This document shows, in pieces, positions 23,759-36,779 of a stretch of DNA of 64,000 bases. The notes beneath the pieces were generated by a model. The model searched no databases and had not been told where the DNA came from. It saw nothing but the letters and a program-made list of their open reading frames with translations. Source of the stretch: Diogma glabrata (lineage: Eukaryota > Arthropoda > Insecta > Diptera > Cylindrotomidae); NCBI GenBank assembly GCA_963693315.1, contig OY856186.1, positions 70,640,019-70,704,018 of the forward strand, read 5' to 3'. Within the stretch, counting starts at the first letter, position 1. Each line of letters starts with the position of its first letter. Made by a program: the position numbers and the translations under genes.

Positions 23759-24819
23759 GATGAAAAACGTGTTCTAGACAGAGTTGTGAAAACTTGACCA
23801 TTTTTGATTTTCCTGAAACTTGGCATATAAGTAGTATAGACAAAATAAAAAATACAACTTATCTTAAAATTTTTTTAAAGTGCATAGTTTGAGCATAGGG
23901 GGCACCCCAATTGAAAAATGAAAATTCTGCCATTCCAATGCAACTTTGAAATTAAATTGCTCAAGAACGGCTATACCGATTTCATCAAACTTTTTTTGTT
24001 TGATAGATGATTAATAAGTCGATTGAAAAAAAATTAATTTATTGTTTTTATAATTAATTTTCAAATAGAAATATTAAAAAAACTTTTTTAAAGATGGCGC
24101 TAGGGTCAAAGATCATTTGGAATTTAATTAATTTTTTTTCTGAAAATAGTTCTTTCCTTACTCTAAAATATGTCCAATTTACAAAGAGTCAAGACAAAAA
24201 TCTTTAAAATTAAATATCTCAAGAGCAAGAATTAATGCCTCTTTGTAAATTTGATATATTTTAAAGGAAGGTGAGAACTATATTTAATGGAAGTTGTTTG
24301 AAAAATTGAAGAAAATTCGAATTTCAGCCGTACTAAAATAAAAATTAAATATCTCAAGAACAAGAATTTAAGCCTCTTTGTTAATTTGATATATTTTAGA
24401 GTAAGGAAAGAACTATTTTCAGAAAAAAAAATTAATTAAATTCCAATTGATCTTTGACCCTAGCGCCATCTTTAAAAAAGTTTTTTTAATATTTCTATTT
24501 GAAAATTAATTATAAAAACAATAAATTAATTTTTTTTCAAACGACTAATTAATCATCAATCAAACAAAAAAAGTTTGATGAATTCGGTATAGCCGTTCTT
24601 GAGAAATTTAATTTCAAAGTTACATCGGATTGGGAGAATTTTCATTTTTCATGCATGTTGGGGTGCCCCCTATGCTCAAACTATGCACTTTAAAAAAATT
24701 TTAAGATAAGTTGTATTTTTTATTTTGTCCATACTACTTATATGCCAAGTTTCAGGAAAATCAAAAATGGTCAAGTTCAAATTTCGACTTTTTCACCTGC
24801 TTAGATCACGTTTTTCATC
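23759..24819. mobile_element. Fold-back element, 1061 bp, with AATT target duplication
   Basis: Starts GATGAAAAACGTG and ends CACGTTTTTCATC. The arms are inverse for more than 400 bp (about 23759-24190 with 24373-24819). AATT flanks it at 23755-23758 and 24820-24823. The unpaired centre holds a direct repeat (ATTAAATATCTCAAGA.CAAG at about 24212 and 24343), itself similar to the arms. No ORF. A matching empty site is at 34170-34180 on the other strand. Confidence 0.82.
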
Positions 24820-24852
24820 AATTAGACTATTGCAGAACTCTGCAATAGTTCT

Positions 24853-24995
24853 GCAATGGTAGTGTATAAAATATTAATTGCAAAAAAGTTTGGCAATGAA
24901 CTCATTGCAAAACACTGCAATGACTCATTGCAATGTTGTGCAATGAGTTCTTTGCCAAACTTTTCTGCAATGAATATTTTACACACTACCACTGC
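24853..24995. repeat. 143-bp palindromic MITE-like hairpin
   Basis: Left arm GCAATGGTAGTGTATAAAAT through AAAGTTTGGCAATGAACTCA pairs with a right arm TGAGTTCTTTGCCAAACTTT through AATATTTTACACACTACC. ACACTACCACTGCTTGACTA at its right edge recurs exactly at 34119-34138. Confidence 0.65.
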
Positions 24996-24999
24996 TTGA

Positions 25000-26138
25000 C
25001 TATTGATTGATGATTGATTGATTGATTGGACTGTAGGACCAAGCACTAGGCGAGACTCCCGGATTACGACCGGGCCACTTCCTACAGTCGTTTTACATAT
25101 AACAATAGGTAAGGATAGGTAGGTAATTGTTAGTTAGGAGTGAACGACCCGGTTACAGACACCTGGCAAATCGTATCTAGCTACTACTGTTACGAGACAA
25201 TCACAAGGACAATCACTTATACATATAATCTGCAATCGCCAATCAGCAATACCGTATCTAAAATTTCTCGCCTGCAATCTCCAGTCGGAAACCTGTTATT
25301 CATGTAATTTATTAGTATAATAGGATGATGACTAAATTGTAGTCCTCTGCACTCTCCAATCTGAATTCATGTTATTATATTTATGGTTAAAATTATTTAT
25401 GGTTATTTATGGTTAAAAACATTTATATTATGTACATATATATAAAAAAACAAAAAACCCCTTTGAAAATTGAGGGAATTTCATATAAAAAGTATTGGGA
25501 TTGAATTGGATAAAATAATATATTTCACTTGATGTTTTTATTTGAAATGTATTTATTTAAATTTTATAAAACATTATTTTATATAATATAATTAACGCAA
25601 GAATGTTTTGAATTTTTCTTGAAACACAAGAATTAATTTAACAAAAACAATTAACCCTGCTCGTTGATATCGTTCAAAAATCTTATTGGATTTTATGGAT
25701 AATGTTTGGATAAATAGAAAGAGATAAATCTATCACATAAAATTATGTCAACAAATTAAATTTTAAACTGAATTTGAAATAATAACTAAATTTCGCTAGT
25801 TAAAGCTCTAAGTAGGTTTAAATTTTACACAAAATCGAATAGCACAATAACACCTTTATTTAGTTTTCTAGTAAAAATCAGAGTTAATAAATTTTACATT
25901 TAGGGAAGATTACATCTTGGTCGCCCACATCTTTCCATTTTTGAAAGCAATCTTTCCTTAGAGTTTAATTATTAAAACCAACACTTTAAAGCTATTATAT
26001 TAGATATAAAACTGATTATTACAATTAATGTTTTCACTACATTTAGTTATACTTATATATTTATCATTTAAGAGATTAATTTAGTTTAAAATTCACACTG
26101 TCACTTATAACAAGTGTTGATAAGACGATCATTCACTA
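25000..26138. other. Intergenic stretch with one GC-rich hairpin
   Basis: 25027-25085 is unusually GC-rich for the window and is closed by GACTGTAGGA and its inverse TCCTACAGTC; possibly a retroelement end, not proven. The remainder is AT-rich with no exon recognised. Confidence 0.35.
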
Positions 26139-27088
<950 letters not shown>

Positions 27089-28322
27089 CAGAGCCGGGAC
27101 GAGGGGTAGGCAAACTAGGCACTCGCCTAGGGCGTTTTATTTTAAGGGCGCAGAAATTGAGAACACATTTTTTGTATTTAATATATTTTATACTACGGAG
27201 ATTCGTTTTTTTTTGTTTTAAATTCTAATTGGAAGTGGAAAATCACAAAGAAAATAGGTATCCTAAATATTGTAAGATTGTTTAAAGGTTCTCTAAAGAT
27301 TTCTAAGGTTCTCTTAATATTTAGAAGATTCTCATGATTCCCTAGATTATCTGAAGAAACTCTGTACATATGTCCAAATGTACTCAAGATTTTTTGAAAT
27401 TCTCAAGAAATTCGGTAATATTCTCAAGATTTTGCGACGATTGTTAAGAATCTTTTTTAAGCTTCTCTAGATTTCTTGAATATTCTCAAATATTTGTCCC
27501 ATGCAAGATGCCAAAGAATAATTTATCGCTCAATCTAATGACATTTTTGTTTTTATTGGCTAATATAATCTTCAGAAATTTTAATTATGATAAAAAATCT
27601 GTGACCTATGTTTAACCTGAGTCTCGAACGACCTGATGCATGTAAAAAATTTGATTAAATAAAGAAATAGAGTTTTTGACGATTATAAATTACGGATTAC
27701 AATATTCATATCATCCTCATAAGAATATTGGTTGGGTGAAACAGTATAATCTTTAACAAAAGATTGAAAACAACAAGATTTTGAATATGAAAGCAACAAT
27801 ATATTTTTATTTCAATTTAAAATATATATTTGCATTTAAAAAAACTCAAAACCGTCGGTTTCATAGGTACATATTTCAAACGGTTGATCAATAAAATCTA
27901 GTAGTCCGTATGAAATTGAATTAGGAGTTTCCTTTCCAAATTTATAAAAGACGCGCTCAATTCCTACTGACGTTGAGATTGATTTCGAAATACAAATTAC
28001 TTTATTTCACTTTTTAGTCCAAATAAATTGGAATCTAAACAAGGGGCAGTGGTCACTCGCTTAGCGTCAGATAATTTTCCACAAAAATCATTCATAGAAA
28101 ATGTTGCACAGAACAGAGTTAATTTGGTACATAATTTATAAAATGTGGAAAATTTTAGTGGCAAATTTCTTCGACGAAAGTGATGCCGATTCATTTACTT
28201 TATTTTCTAAAACAATGAAATTTTCATTAAAAAGTGCATTTGGGTATAGTTACACAGCAACGTAATGTAACGATGTCATAAATGCTGCCTAAGCCCGTGG
28301 AAATGAGTTTTTGCATCACAAG

Positions 28323-29275
28323 CAGTGTTGCAAAACGTTACTCGTAACGTAAAAATGAAATAACGAACTTAAGTAGCGTTGTTAATAATAATTACTTTCG
28401 TTTCGTTTTAAAAATTCATCTGGTGACAATAACGTAAAACGTAACGATAACGTAAATATTTTATTTCGTTTTTTGAACGATTTTGCAAATATCGATTATA
28501 TAAAATCCGACATATCTGCTCTTTTTAAATGTACGTGCACGCTTTAACTAAAGATTTTGGTAGTTCTAAAATTTTTTTGATATTTGTGGCAAAATATTAA
28601 GCATTTTGTAAATTTTTGATTTCATCTCACTCTGATGAGGTTACGAGTTCGAATCCCAACAAAAAACACGTAAAAAAGAAAAACAGAGTTTTTTACGAGA
28701 TATTTCCAACCATATCTTTGAATTGAAAAATTCAAATTACTTCCCTTGAGTTTAATTGCTCACAAAAATCCCGAATAATTAAAATTCCCCAAAATGTTGT
28801 CTAATATGCAAGCCAATATATGAAATAATTGACCAAGTGTCGCTTATTGATTTCACATTGATTGGAAGCAATCAATAATGACTATACACGTGACATAAAA
28901 TGTGGCCTATAATATAGAAATATTAATACCTCATATGAATTCACACAAAAGTGATGTCTAGAGATTTAATCCCAAAAATAATGTTAAAATATTTCCGAAA
29001 AATAGGAGTCTAATGACAATTGAGAATTCAACTTAAGTAAATAGAGTGATGATGAAGTCTCAACTTCAAAATATCATCGCATTGGTAGCGAAATGAATAG
29101 ATTTGAGCTCATTCTGGCACTAATGAGGTTACGAGCTCGAACCCCAACCGAAACACTTAAAAAAGGAAAAATATTTGTCTGTTCCACAACGAAATAACGT
29201 ACCGCAAAAATAAATATAATGCATAAAAACGAAACGCATATAACGTTACGATTTTTTTTTCTTTTTGTAAAACTG
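28323..29275. mobile_element. hAT MITE, 953 bp, nested
   Basis: Ends CAGTGTTGCAAAACG and, inverted, CAGTTTTACAAAAAG, with a perfect target duplication ATCACAAG (28315-28322 and 29276-29283). AACGTTAC/GTAACG motifs are repeated subterminally at both ends. It contains the tRNA-derived repeat at 28614-29168. Confidence 0.85.
28614..29168 (+). mobile_element. tRNA-derived SINE-like repeat, permuted unit, copy 1
   Basis: Starts inside a tRNA-like head (CTGATGAGGTTACGAGTTCG, with a B-box-like GAGTTCGAATCCC) and continues through a body with TTTGAATTGAAAAATTC, GACCAAGTGTCGC, TTTCACATTGATTGGAAGCA and AGTCTAATGACA. It then meets a second, complete head (GGTAGCGAAATGAATAG ... GAGCTCGAACCCC) and stops just after. 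It is homologous over its whole length to 45755-46450 but considerably diverged. Confidence 0.7.
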
Positions 29276-29569
29276 ATCACAAGTCCAAATAAATCCAAAT
29301 CATGTTGTAGCTGTTTCCAAATTCGTACTTATTCACAGGGCTGCCAAAATGACTAAAAAAAATCCAAACCATGTCGTTACTGTTGCCAAATTACTTATTG
29401 GCTAAGACTGCATTCATTTGCTTCCCAAGCATTTGCGACTGGTTTTAAAATTTTTAAGCCTTTTTTATCAAGCACATGTTAAGTATCTGGTAAAAATTTT
29501 AATATTTAAAATCGAATCCATCATGTTCTTCCTCAATCATATTCTTTTTCCTGTTATACACGTCAATCG

Positions 29570-29835
29570 GTTTGTATGCAAACAGTCAAACTATTGAGGT
29601 CACTCTCTGTCATAGTGACAGAATTCAGAGGGATTCCTTTGTCCGTATATTGTACAAACGGAATGCTTTGCCGGACTTCGGGGGCGTCCAATCCCCAAAA
29701 GTTTAAAGAAAGCGTTCGTCAACATCTTAGAATGCATGTAGTTGTGGAACCTACGTCTTAAAAAGCATCTATGTATTGTTGTGACACATATTGTAAATTC
29801 TTAAACACAACATTTTTTATTGAAAAATTAATGTA
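29570..29835 (+). mobile_element. Eroded CR1-like LINE 3' end
   Basis: Plus-strand relative of the 16.5 and 55.6 kb CR1 tails. It has a TTTGTCCGTATATTGTACAA region, GAAAGCGTTCGTCAACATCT, a GTTGTGGAACCTACGTCTTA block, then TGTTGTGACACATATTGTAA and a terminal TTTTTTATTGAAAAA. Coding frame broken. It lies within the 3.2-kb hAT. Confidence 0.6.
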
Positions 29836-30367
29836 ATGGAAAACATTACATCAAGTCAATCAACAATGAGATGAAATATGTAATCTAATTTTACAAATCT
29901 CGCACCGAATCTATAATTTTCTTTTCAGAACTAGGATGTTCCTTTTGATTCACAGTAATGACACATATTTGTCACTTTTTATTTTGAAATTAAACGAATT
30001 GCGTTTGTCGGCAATCGAATACCAGATCCGCCAGCACTTTTGTACAAATGTTTTGACATGTGATTCCTTTTAAAAACTATGCAACAGTTAAATTAAAAAA
30101 CAAATAGGTAACATTGCTATATTTAAAAAAAACAATTTTTGTTTAAAACATTGTTTTTTTGGAATAAAAACCATTTTTTTTTAACATTGTTTCAAACAGT
30201 GTTTGAAACAAACCAACTCTGTAGAGGGGAGGGTAGGGGCGTCAAATCTTGTTCTTGCCTAGGGCGTAATTAAGCCTCGTCCCGGCTCTGCATATATATA
30301 TATATTACATATATTTATTAACAGCAAACATGCATATTAAGAAGTTTTCACCTTATGTCCAACATAC

Positions 30368-30634
30368 TAATTTATGTGGTATTGTTATATAATTTTGATC
30401 AACTTGTATTATTCCTGTATATTCTTCCCCTAATGTTTGTAAATTGTTCAAAGATGAAAAACCATGATAAGAAAACTCAGAAAGAAATCGACATAAATGA
30501 TTATAACGTATCCAATTTCTATTGCCAGTTATACGTAATAAATCTGAAAATTTATTTGATAATTGTTGTGATATTGATACATCTTTTTGCGCTGTACGGA
30601 TAATTTCAGCTTGGCCAGCATTCGCATGAAACAA
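30368..30634 (-). CDS. Pex10: Peroxin-10 (PEX10) N-terminal exon, partial
   Basis: PEX10 is a peroxisomal-membrane RING ubiquitin ligase needed for matrix-protein import receptor recycling. The minus-strand frame reads NAGQAEIIRTAQKD, a Trp-containing middle, then YHGFSSLNNLQTLGEEYTGI and IQVDQNYITIP. These match the conserved PEX10 start (EIIR.AQKD ... LTT...QTLGEEY..IIQV). The 3' border is probably the donor at TTA|GTATGT (30368|30367), since residues after it lose similarity and a stop follows. No ATG is in frame near the 5' side: the frame begins at a TTG (30634), and an AG at 30641-30642 could be an acceptor, so the start is likely in an upstream exon. Membrane segments and the RING were not found in the window. 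It may be a gene with long introns or an isolated fragment. Confidence 0.6.
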
Positions 30635-30644
30635 ACTCCTATTT

Positions 30645-31185
30645 AAAATTTGTGTTACCTCGATCTTGAATATTCTAGATATATAACAAAATTTCTATTA
30701 ACTCGTTTTCTTCTGCAATCAACTGTAGAGGTGTCTAAAGCTGTAAAAGAATGTTATATTTAAAGAAAATTGTGTTGTACTATTGCCGATTGTTGAGACT
30801 CGATAAAATCGTGATACGAAAATCGTTCAAAATTTTCGGTAAATTTATCTAAATTACGGCAAAATAATTTTATTTTTTACCAAAATCTCTACTTTCACCA
30901 AAAATCTTAACATATGTCAACTAATATAACTGTTTTATGTCACATCACTAAGGCAATTTTAAGGTTTATGCTAAGAAGGGAGAAAACAAAATGGGTCGGG
31001 AAAAACAACCTTCAACAGACGGAAAATTAAATGTTATAAATTCAATTCAATGTAATGTTACAGAATACAGGAACTTTATTCTGACGTGTGTTTCCTCATT
31101 CCTACATGCATAACGAAGAAACTATCGATCAATTCAGAGTGTGTATTAGATTAGAATTGAAGCATAGCAATACGATTACCATCGG
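30645..31185. other. Stretch between PEX10 exon and family C
   Basis: No open frame of note, no recognised repeat ends. Could contain the PEX10 promoter or first intron, but no specific element is visible. Confidence 0.4.
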
Positions 31186-31189
31186 TAAG

Positions 31190-31520
31190 ACGGTGTTCAG
31201 CAGGGTAAAGTTGGTTTATAACTAAAACAAATTCCAATTGGTTCGAGTAAACGATCTTTGTCTAGACCTACTGTTCGGATGAGGAGAATGGCTGACGAAT
31301 GTCTGAATTTCATTATACTTTGCGGTAAAGAATATCGATTAGTTTTTGGACGATATTGAACAAAGATGAGAGTACCGAAAATCATTTATTTGAAACCTTA
31401 ATAAATATACAAGTTATGATAAGCAAATTTGTAGAAATAGCTATGTAAGTTTTCGGGGCCGGAACAATTTTGCTTTCCAACCTTCTGACTTATCTCTTCC
31501 GGTTAAACAAATTGTTTCAC
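31190..31520. repeat. Repeat family C, diverged copy
   Basis: ATTAGTTTTTGGACGATATTGAACAAAGAT is shared with the 10.8-kb copy (there ATCAGTTTTTAAGCGATATT). It ends in the CTCTTCCGGTTAAA motif like the copy at 11.5 kb. Non-coding. Confidence 0.5.
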
Positions 31521-32439
31521 ACCTGAATCGAAGCAACTATCGAAAAAACAACCAATACATCATAAAATTCATCGACCTAGTATCAAAAACATTCTCGAAA
31601 ATCATCTTTAACCGTTTCTTGTTGTTTTAAATTTTAGGAATTCGATATGATGAGTGCATATTTGGTGGTATAAAAATAATATCTGCCGACATCCTGTATC
31701 AGTTGTCAAATATATCAGCCGTACTTTTTAATGATAATTAAAATGCAGTTTAGCGGTCAATGATATGCTAAAAGACAGAACTGATCAAATTTTGTATTTT
31801 AAAATTAAAATCTGAGATGTTGACGTACTCAGTAATTCAATTTAAGAGGAATAATTTTATTTTGCCTTAACGTAAACCTTTCTCCACATCGCAGTTTAAT
31901 AGCAGAGCACGGCACTATTTTTATTTGATAACTCAATGACACACTTCAATTTCTAGATTTAATTCTAACCACATTAACAGATGATGAGAGAGGTTTAATC
32001 CGGAGAGCCGATAAGCTTTTGGGATGTTCGTACATTTTTGTTTTACCGCTAGGCACTAACTTTTAATGTTGGATTATGTTGATGGACTATTTATAGCAAA
32101 ATCCAGAACCAGAAGCAACAATCATTTGCTCAATCTCCAGCAGCACTTCTTAATACTAAATTTTTATAGCTCTTCTAGTTTGAATGTAATTAGGCTTGTA
32201 TTTTGAATTTACGCTGATAGTGGAATAGAATTGTCCCTTCACTATATTTCTACTAATTTTTTGGCTGCATTCCCGTTCACAAATGCGGGAAACGAAAACC
32301 AGAAAAATGCAACTGCTGTTTTTCGCTTTTGTTTTTTTTTAATTGCAGCTTTTTCAGGAATCAAATAACTAAAAGTTTGTCCCTAGATGAAGATTTATAT
32401 GCCTATAAATTTGGATGATCGATAGATATTGGCAGAGTG

Positions 32440-32590
32440 GTGAGTGGTTTTTCAAGCTCCTGCTTGTTCAAAATTTCAATAACTTCATGTCCTGAATAAT
32501 TGTTTTGATGAAACTCGGTACACAAATTTTTGCTAACTATTAAAGAAGATCTACATCCCAACTTCCGGTTTCCCACTTCCGTGATCCAAT
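32440..32590. repeat. Repeat family C, short copy
   Basis: Shares the TTCAATAAC.TC.TG.CCTGA block and the end CATCCCAACTTCCGGTTT plus CACTTCCG with 10.7-11.5 kb. The minus-strand open frame through it is not a gene. Confidence 0.5.
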
Positions 32591-32599
32591 TGCTTTGTT

Positions 32600-34118
32600 T
32601 TTTTTTTTTTTTTAACAACAAAAGTTTGTCCATAGCATATTTGATACAAGATCTGGACCTGAACGATAAAGGTGGAGTCGAGCGTTTCCATGATATGTTA
32701 AGTTGCGTTGAGTTGTAATTCAAATAAGTTAGAAATAATAATAACGATAGTTTATTTCCATTATGTTATTTGATTTATAATATTTTTGAAATTTCATAAT
32801 ATTTTGGTTAAAAGAAAAATGTATCTAAGTGATTTCACGGTAAATTTTGCTTGTCGTTTTTGTTTTGTTTCTCGTCGACAAATATTTCATTGGTATATCG
32901 TCACATTACTGTTTACAGGAATGTATAGCACGAATCCATTTTATATTAGAACTATTTGAAGTGGGAAATGAATAAATGTCAAATTGGTTTCTATTTTGTA
33001 CACCATACAGTACACCCTATAAAGGTTTCATAACGGGATTTAATCTCGATTAAGGGGTACTAGCGATTTCTTTTAATATATATTAAGTATATACGGGGGC
33101 GTGAAACAAAGTGTGAGTCAATTAAATTACTGGCTATTTATTTTCAAATATAATAATCAAAAGAATAGCACGTTTTGCTATTAACAATGAACGTTGAATC
33201 GAGTGTGAATTTACGAACGAATTAATCTTGAGGATGGTGAGTGAATGTGTGGTGGTAAAGCGTGGTAAAAATCTACCTATTATCGCGCAAGTTAGGTGTT
33301 GTGTGGAAATTGAGACAGCTGATTGAAACGTATTTGTATGGGCACAGCGCCTTAATATAAAACGCGGATAACAGAGCTAGTCTCTTTATCCTGATATCTC
33401 TGTCAAGGAAAGCGGCAAAATAATATTGACTGGACCTTGAACTGGATCTATGTGGTTTTGTGTACATTCCTTGCTTGTTAACAAACAAACGTAAGGCCAC
33501 CTGAATGTAGATGATATTTTCACATTATTTCCAGTAGGTAACAAACTTAACTTGTCTCGTAAAATGGAAAAGATGTGAGTGAAATTAGTCAACAATTCCG
33601 ATTTAAATAAGGATTTGCAGTCACTCGGTTCCTAGCTCTCTTCTAGATACTGGAAATGTTACATGGTGACAATGTTGCCCGTGCTTATTACTCGTAAATC
33701 TTAACACGAAGTAATGAACATAGCATTGGATAAAAGTGTGTGTAATTAATTCTTATTAACAGAAAGGTTCTAACAGTTATCACTAAGCCGTTTCCACCAT
33801 TACCCATGAGGTAGGCTTCAATGCGTTTTTAGATGAGGATTCCCCGATCGCGAATCAGGCCTAGTCCTCGGTTTGAAATGGAATTGAAATGTATAACCAA
33901 TAACCTTGGGGGAGTAAAATAAAGTAGGAAATGCAAGTAAATGGACGGGTGAGGTGGTGTTAATAAATGCAACTAAAATACAAACAGACGTGACATGGAG
34001 GAAAATAAAGAAGATAACTATGGAATGTCAAATGCTGTAATAGCATAGCTATCACAACCATTAGCCATGGATATTCTATTGCTGTATATTCACACCTTCA
34101 GCATCATCCTCATCTAAG
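32600..34118. other. Intergenic stretch, no gene established
   Basis: Two overlapping minus-strand frames of 70-75 codons at 33273-33595 show no recognisable domain and are in conflict with each other. No splice-supported exon or transposon end recognised. Confidence 0.4.
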
Positions 34119-34195
34119 ACACTACCACTGCTTGACTATTGAAGAAATATTAGAGAGTTCGGCAATAGTCTAATTGCGGCTTTAGTCATGAAAAA
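34119..34195 (-). repeat. Short repeat copy; unoccupied site of the fold-back element
   Basis: ACACTACCACTGCTTGACTA matches 24979-24998, and GCAATAGTCTAATTGCGGCT is, on the other strand, the joined flanks of the fold-back element at 23759-24819 with a single AATT. Confidence 0.7.
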
Positions 34196-34619
34196 GAACC
34201 AGATGTTCAAGATTCCATTTTCGTGAAATAACGGCAGATTTAGTCAAATGAGAACCAGATGTCCTTGTCAAACGGCTTCTAGCTTATTATTCCCAAGAAT
34301 AACCTACACTAATAATAATATTGGCTAACGTCAGTAATTGACTGTGCAACATTTTACCGGTAAAATTATTTTTACAAATTTACATTAAATTCTGATCAAC
34401 TCAACCAAATTCATATGTAAAATCCATAACTCACGGTTCTTGTGTTATATCATATTCAAAACAAAATTTAGGCATTATCTTTGTTTGTTATGTTTTTATT
34501 CAATTTACAACCCGACTTTGAATTTTATTTCCTTTTCAAATTATATTCACTCAACAACATAGACAAATAATAATTTGTTTTTCTTTTTAATGTTTTCTTC
34601 TTTTATTGTGAACAATATA

Positions 34620-34945
34620 TACCAACACCTATCACTAAAGAAAATATATTTCACTTTCTAACTAATCTAATCATATACGGCACATACACATATCTATTGT
34701 TTTCCTCTTTTTAAGATTTTTATAATTGTAGATTATTAATTTGACTAGAATAGTATTTCATATTAATTTAATCCAAAAATAATTTTTCTGGTTAATGTAC
34801 AAAAAAAAATTGAGGCTGAGCTGAGTAAAAAACATTAAAGAAAATGGATCCCACTTTCTAATTAATTTATTCCAACACGACACAGACACATATCCATTTT
34901 TTTCAGATTTATCTAATTTAGATTATTAATTTGACGAGAAACGAA
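34620..34945. repeat. Direct duplication, two ~110-bp units
   Basis: AAAGAAAAT..AT..CACTTTCTAA, CACATATC.AT and TAGATTATTAATTTGAC occur in the same order at about 34637-34750 and 34837-34940. AT-rich, non-coding. Confidence 0.5.
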
Positions 34946-36035
34946 CTTTAATTTACAAAAAAAAGAAACAAAAATATTTTTCTACTTAACTCAAGATATG
35001 TAGTGGTAAAAAACCAAATGAATAACATGACATCAGTGGTAGAAATAGTAACAAAAAAGAAAATTAATTTTGACCACTTTGAGTTGAGTTGACATTTACA
35101 CGTTGAGTTGACATTTACACGACTGACTGCAAAATTAAACAGTGTTGCCATTCGGAAAAAAATAAATGGTCGGGTTTTTTTCGGCTTCAAAGGGTTGATT
35201 TTGTTTTGTTGAATTTTATTTTTATTTATTGTGAGAGATAAAAAAAACGGAAAAGGAGTTTGGGAGTCTCGTTCTCAAAAATGGGTAAAAAAACTCAAAT
35301 TGGAGTCAAACGGCAACCCTGAAATCAAAAAATGTCGACCTAAATATCTTGTCCTTTTGCATGAGGCAGCAGTATTTTTAAAACGAGACAGCATATTAAA
35401 CACGTTAAAATAAATGTATCTCGACAAAAGTCGATCAGATAATTATGCGCAACGACTCATGCATAACAGTTATGAGTTTTTCTTGAAGAATACCACTACG
35501 AAGAATAACATGCTTAACATTGACAACATGTACTTCTCGTGTCGACTTATGCAACAAAGATTGTTTTAAAAATGTATGGATTCTCAAGTATTTAATTCAA
35601 AAGAAAAATATTGATTCATTAATTTGAAAAAAAACAAAGGAATGATATTTTCTCACGAGGAGAACAGCTTTGTAACACATTACAGTATTTGTAGGGATCT
35701 GAGAATAAAATTACCGAACCCACAAACTGATACCGGTCGAAACCAACTCTAGGCGTGCGTATCCTAAGGGCGTCAGGTTTAGTTAGTGTACTGACTTAGT
35801 GCCGACTGTAATAGCGCCGAGAAAATTGTATATGTATACGTATGAAAAGTAACGTACGCACAAAAATGTAAGCACAGAACCGAATATTTATTTTCAGCTG
35901 CGTATAGAGCTTTAGTATATATGTCCATAATTCCTCCAAAAATATGAAACAAAAAATTCTCAGAATGGTTGCATGCATTGAACTTTAATTCACAAAACAT
36001 TGTATGTTAATATAGACCTTTTTCCTTAAACTTCA
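34946..36035. other. Intergenic stretch, no gene seen
   Basis: A tandem pair GTTGAGTTGACATTTACAC at 35080-35120 is the only local repeat noticed. A 60-codon Lys-rich frame at 35231-35413 has no family resemblance and is not called. Confidence 0.4.
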
Positions 36036-36039
36036 AATC

Positions 36040-36245
36040 GTTAGATTGCTTTATGAAATCTGTCAAATAATAATTAGAAATAAGTAATTAAGTATTTATT
36101 AAAATTTACTGCAAAAATAACAATAATGCTACTATAGTAAAAACAGCTTAAAGACAACCCAAAACGATCTTGATTTGCAAGAAATAAGAATTATTTAAGG
36201 TTTTCGAAATACAAATCAGCTGATCACAACTATCAAGTTTTTGTC
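36040..36245 (+). repeat. Interspersed repeat family B, copy 2
   Basis: Same orientation and order of blocks as 2440-2640 (ATAATTAGAAAT, CTACTATAGTAAAAACAGC, ACGATCTTGATTTG, AGCTGATCACAACT). It immediately precedes the possible transposase remnant at 36241. Confidence 0.6.
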
Positions 36246-36777
36246 GGACCACATACACATGCGATACACATGTTATCGAACTACATACACATGCGATGCA
36301 TTCTTGTATTGCATATTTGCATCGGAATTGCAATCGATAATTCGCAACATTACTGCTCATATTTCTTTAAATCAGCGAAATTATTTGATTGATGCCAAAT
36401 TCAAAGTATGTCTAATAGGCGAATTTAATCAGTTTTTGATTGTCCATATCGAATACATGAAAGCCGTGATTGAAAAATTGTATAATTACGTGCGTCGCCT
36501 AAATTCCATATTTTCAGACAATACCATACCACTGCCTTTGCATTGCCTTTTGTGCTTATGAAGTCTATTTGGCTTGCCATTTTTGCGAGTAAATGATATC
36601 AATGTGGTATTCCATCTACTAAAGGCAGAGGCAACTGATTTTAATGCAGCTTTGCTCCATCGTTTCATCAAGTATTACGATAAGCAATGCATACAAAAGG
36701 TGTATCAACGTTTCCTTGATGCGTTTTACCGCGAAAAATTATCGTTCTGCGTAGCAGTTGGTGTATGGTGTACATAA
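36241..36777 (+). pseudogene. Possible MULE/FLYWCH-type transposase C-terminal remnant
   Basis: Two successive plus-strand frames, 36241-36561 and 36574-36777, are broken by a stop between them. The second starts FGLPFLRVNDINVVFHLLKA and continues LLHRFIKYYDKQ. This is reminiscent of the region of Mutator-like transposases where LPFLPVDDV..AF is followed by a helical, Tyr-rich stretch. The first frame contains a helical segment (KAVIEKLYNYVRRLN). The evidence is thin: no catalytic residues or terminal inverted repeats were identified, though family B lies directly upstream. It could also be an unrelated decayed gene. Confidence 0.3.
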
Positions 36778-36779
36778 GA

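Larger units (their letters stand above)
27089..30290. mobile_element. hAT transposon, 3202 bp, inserted in the microsatellite
   Basis: Perfect 16-bp inverted ends CAGAGCCGGGACGAGG and a perfect 8-bp target duplication CATATATA (27081-27088 and 30291-30298). A CCTAGGGCG motif lies close to both ends. No transposase was recognised, so it is non-autonomous. Its interior holds a second hAT (28323-29275), a tRNA-derived repeat inside that, and a CR1 tail (29570-29835). Confidence 0.9.

Noticed and set aside
25027..25087. LTR end or tRNA-like structure in the GC-rich hairpin
   Set aside because: Only a 10-bp stem is clear; no paired LTR or Pol III boxes were found.
33273..33595. Two overlapping minus-strand ORFs
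   Set aside because: No domain, overlapping in different frames, no splice or conservation argument.
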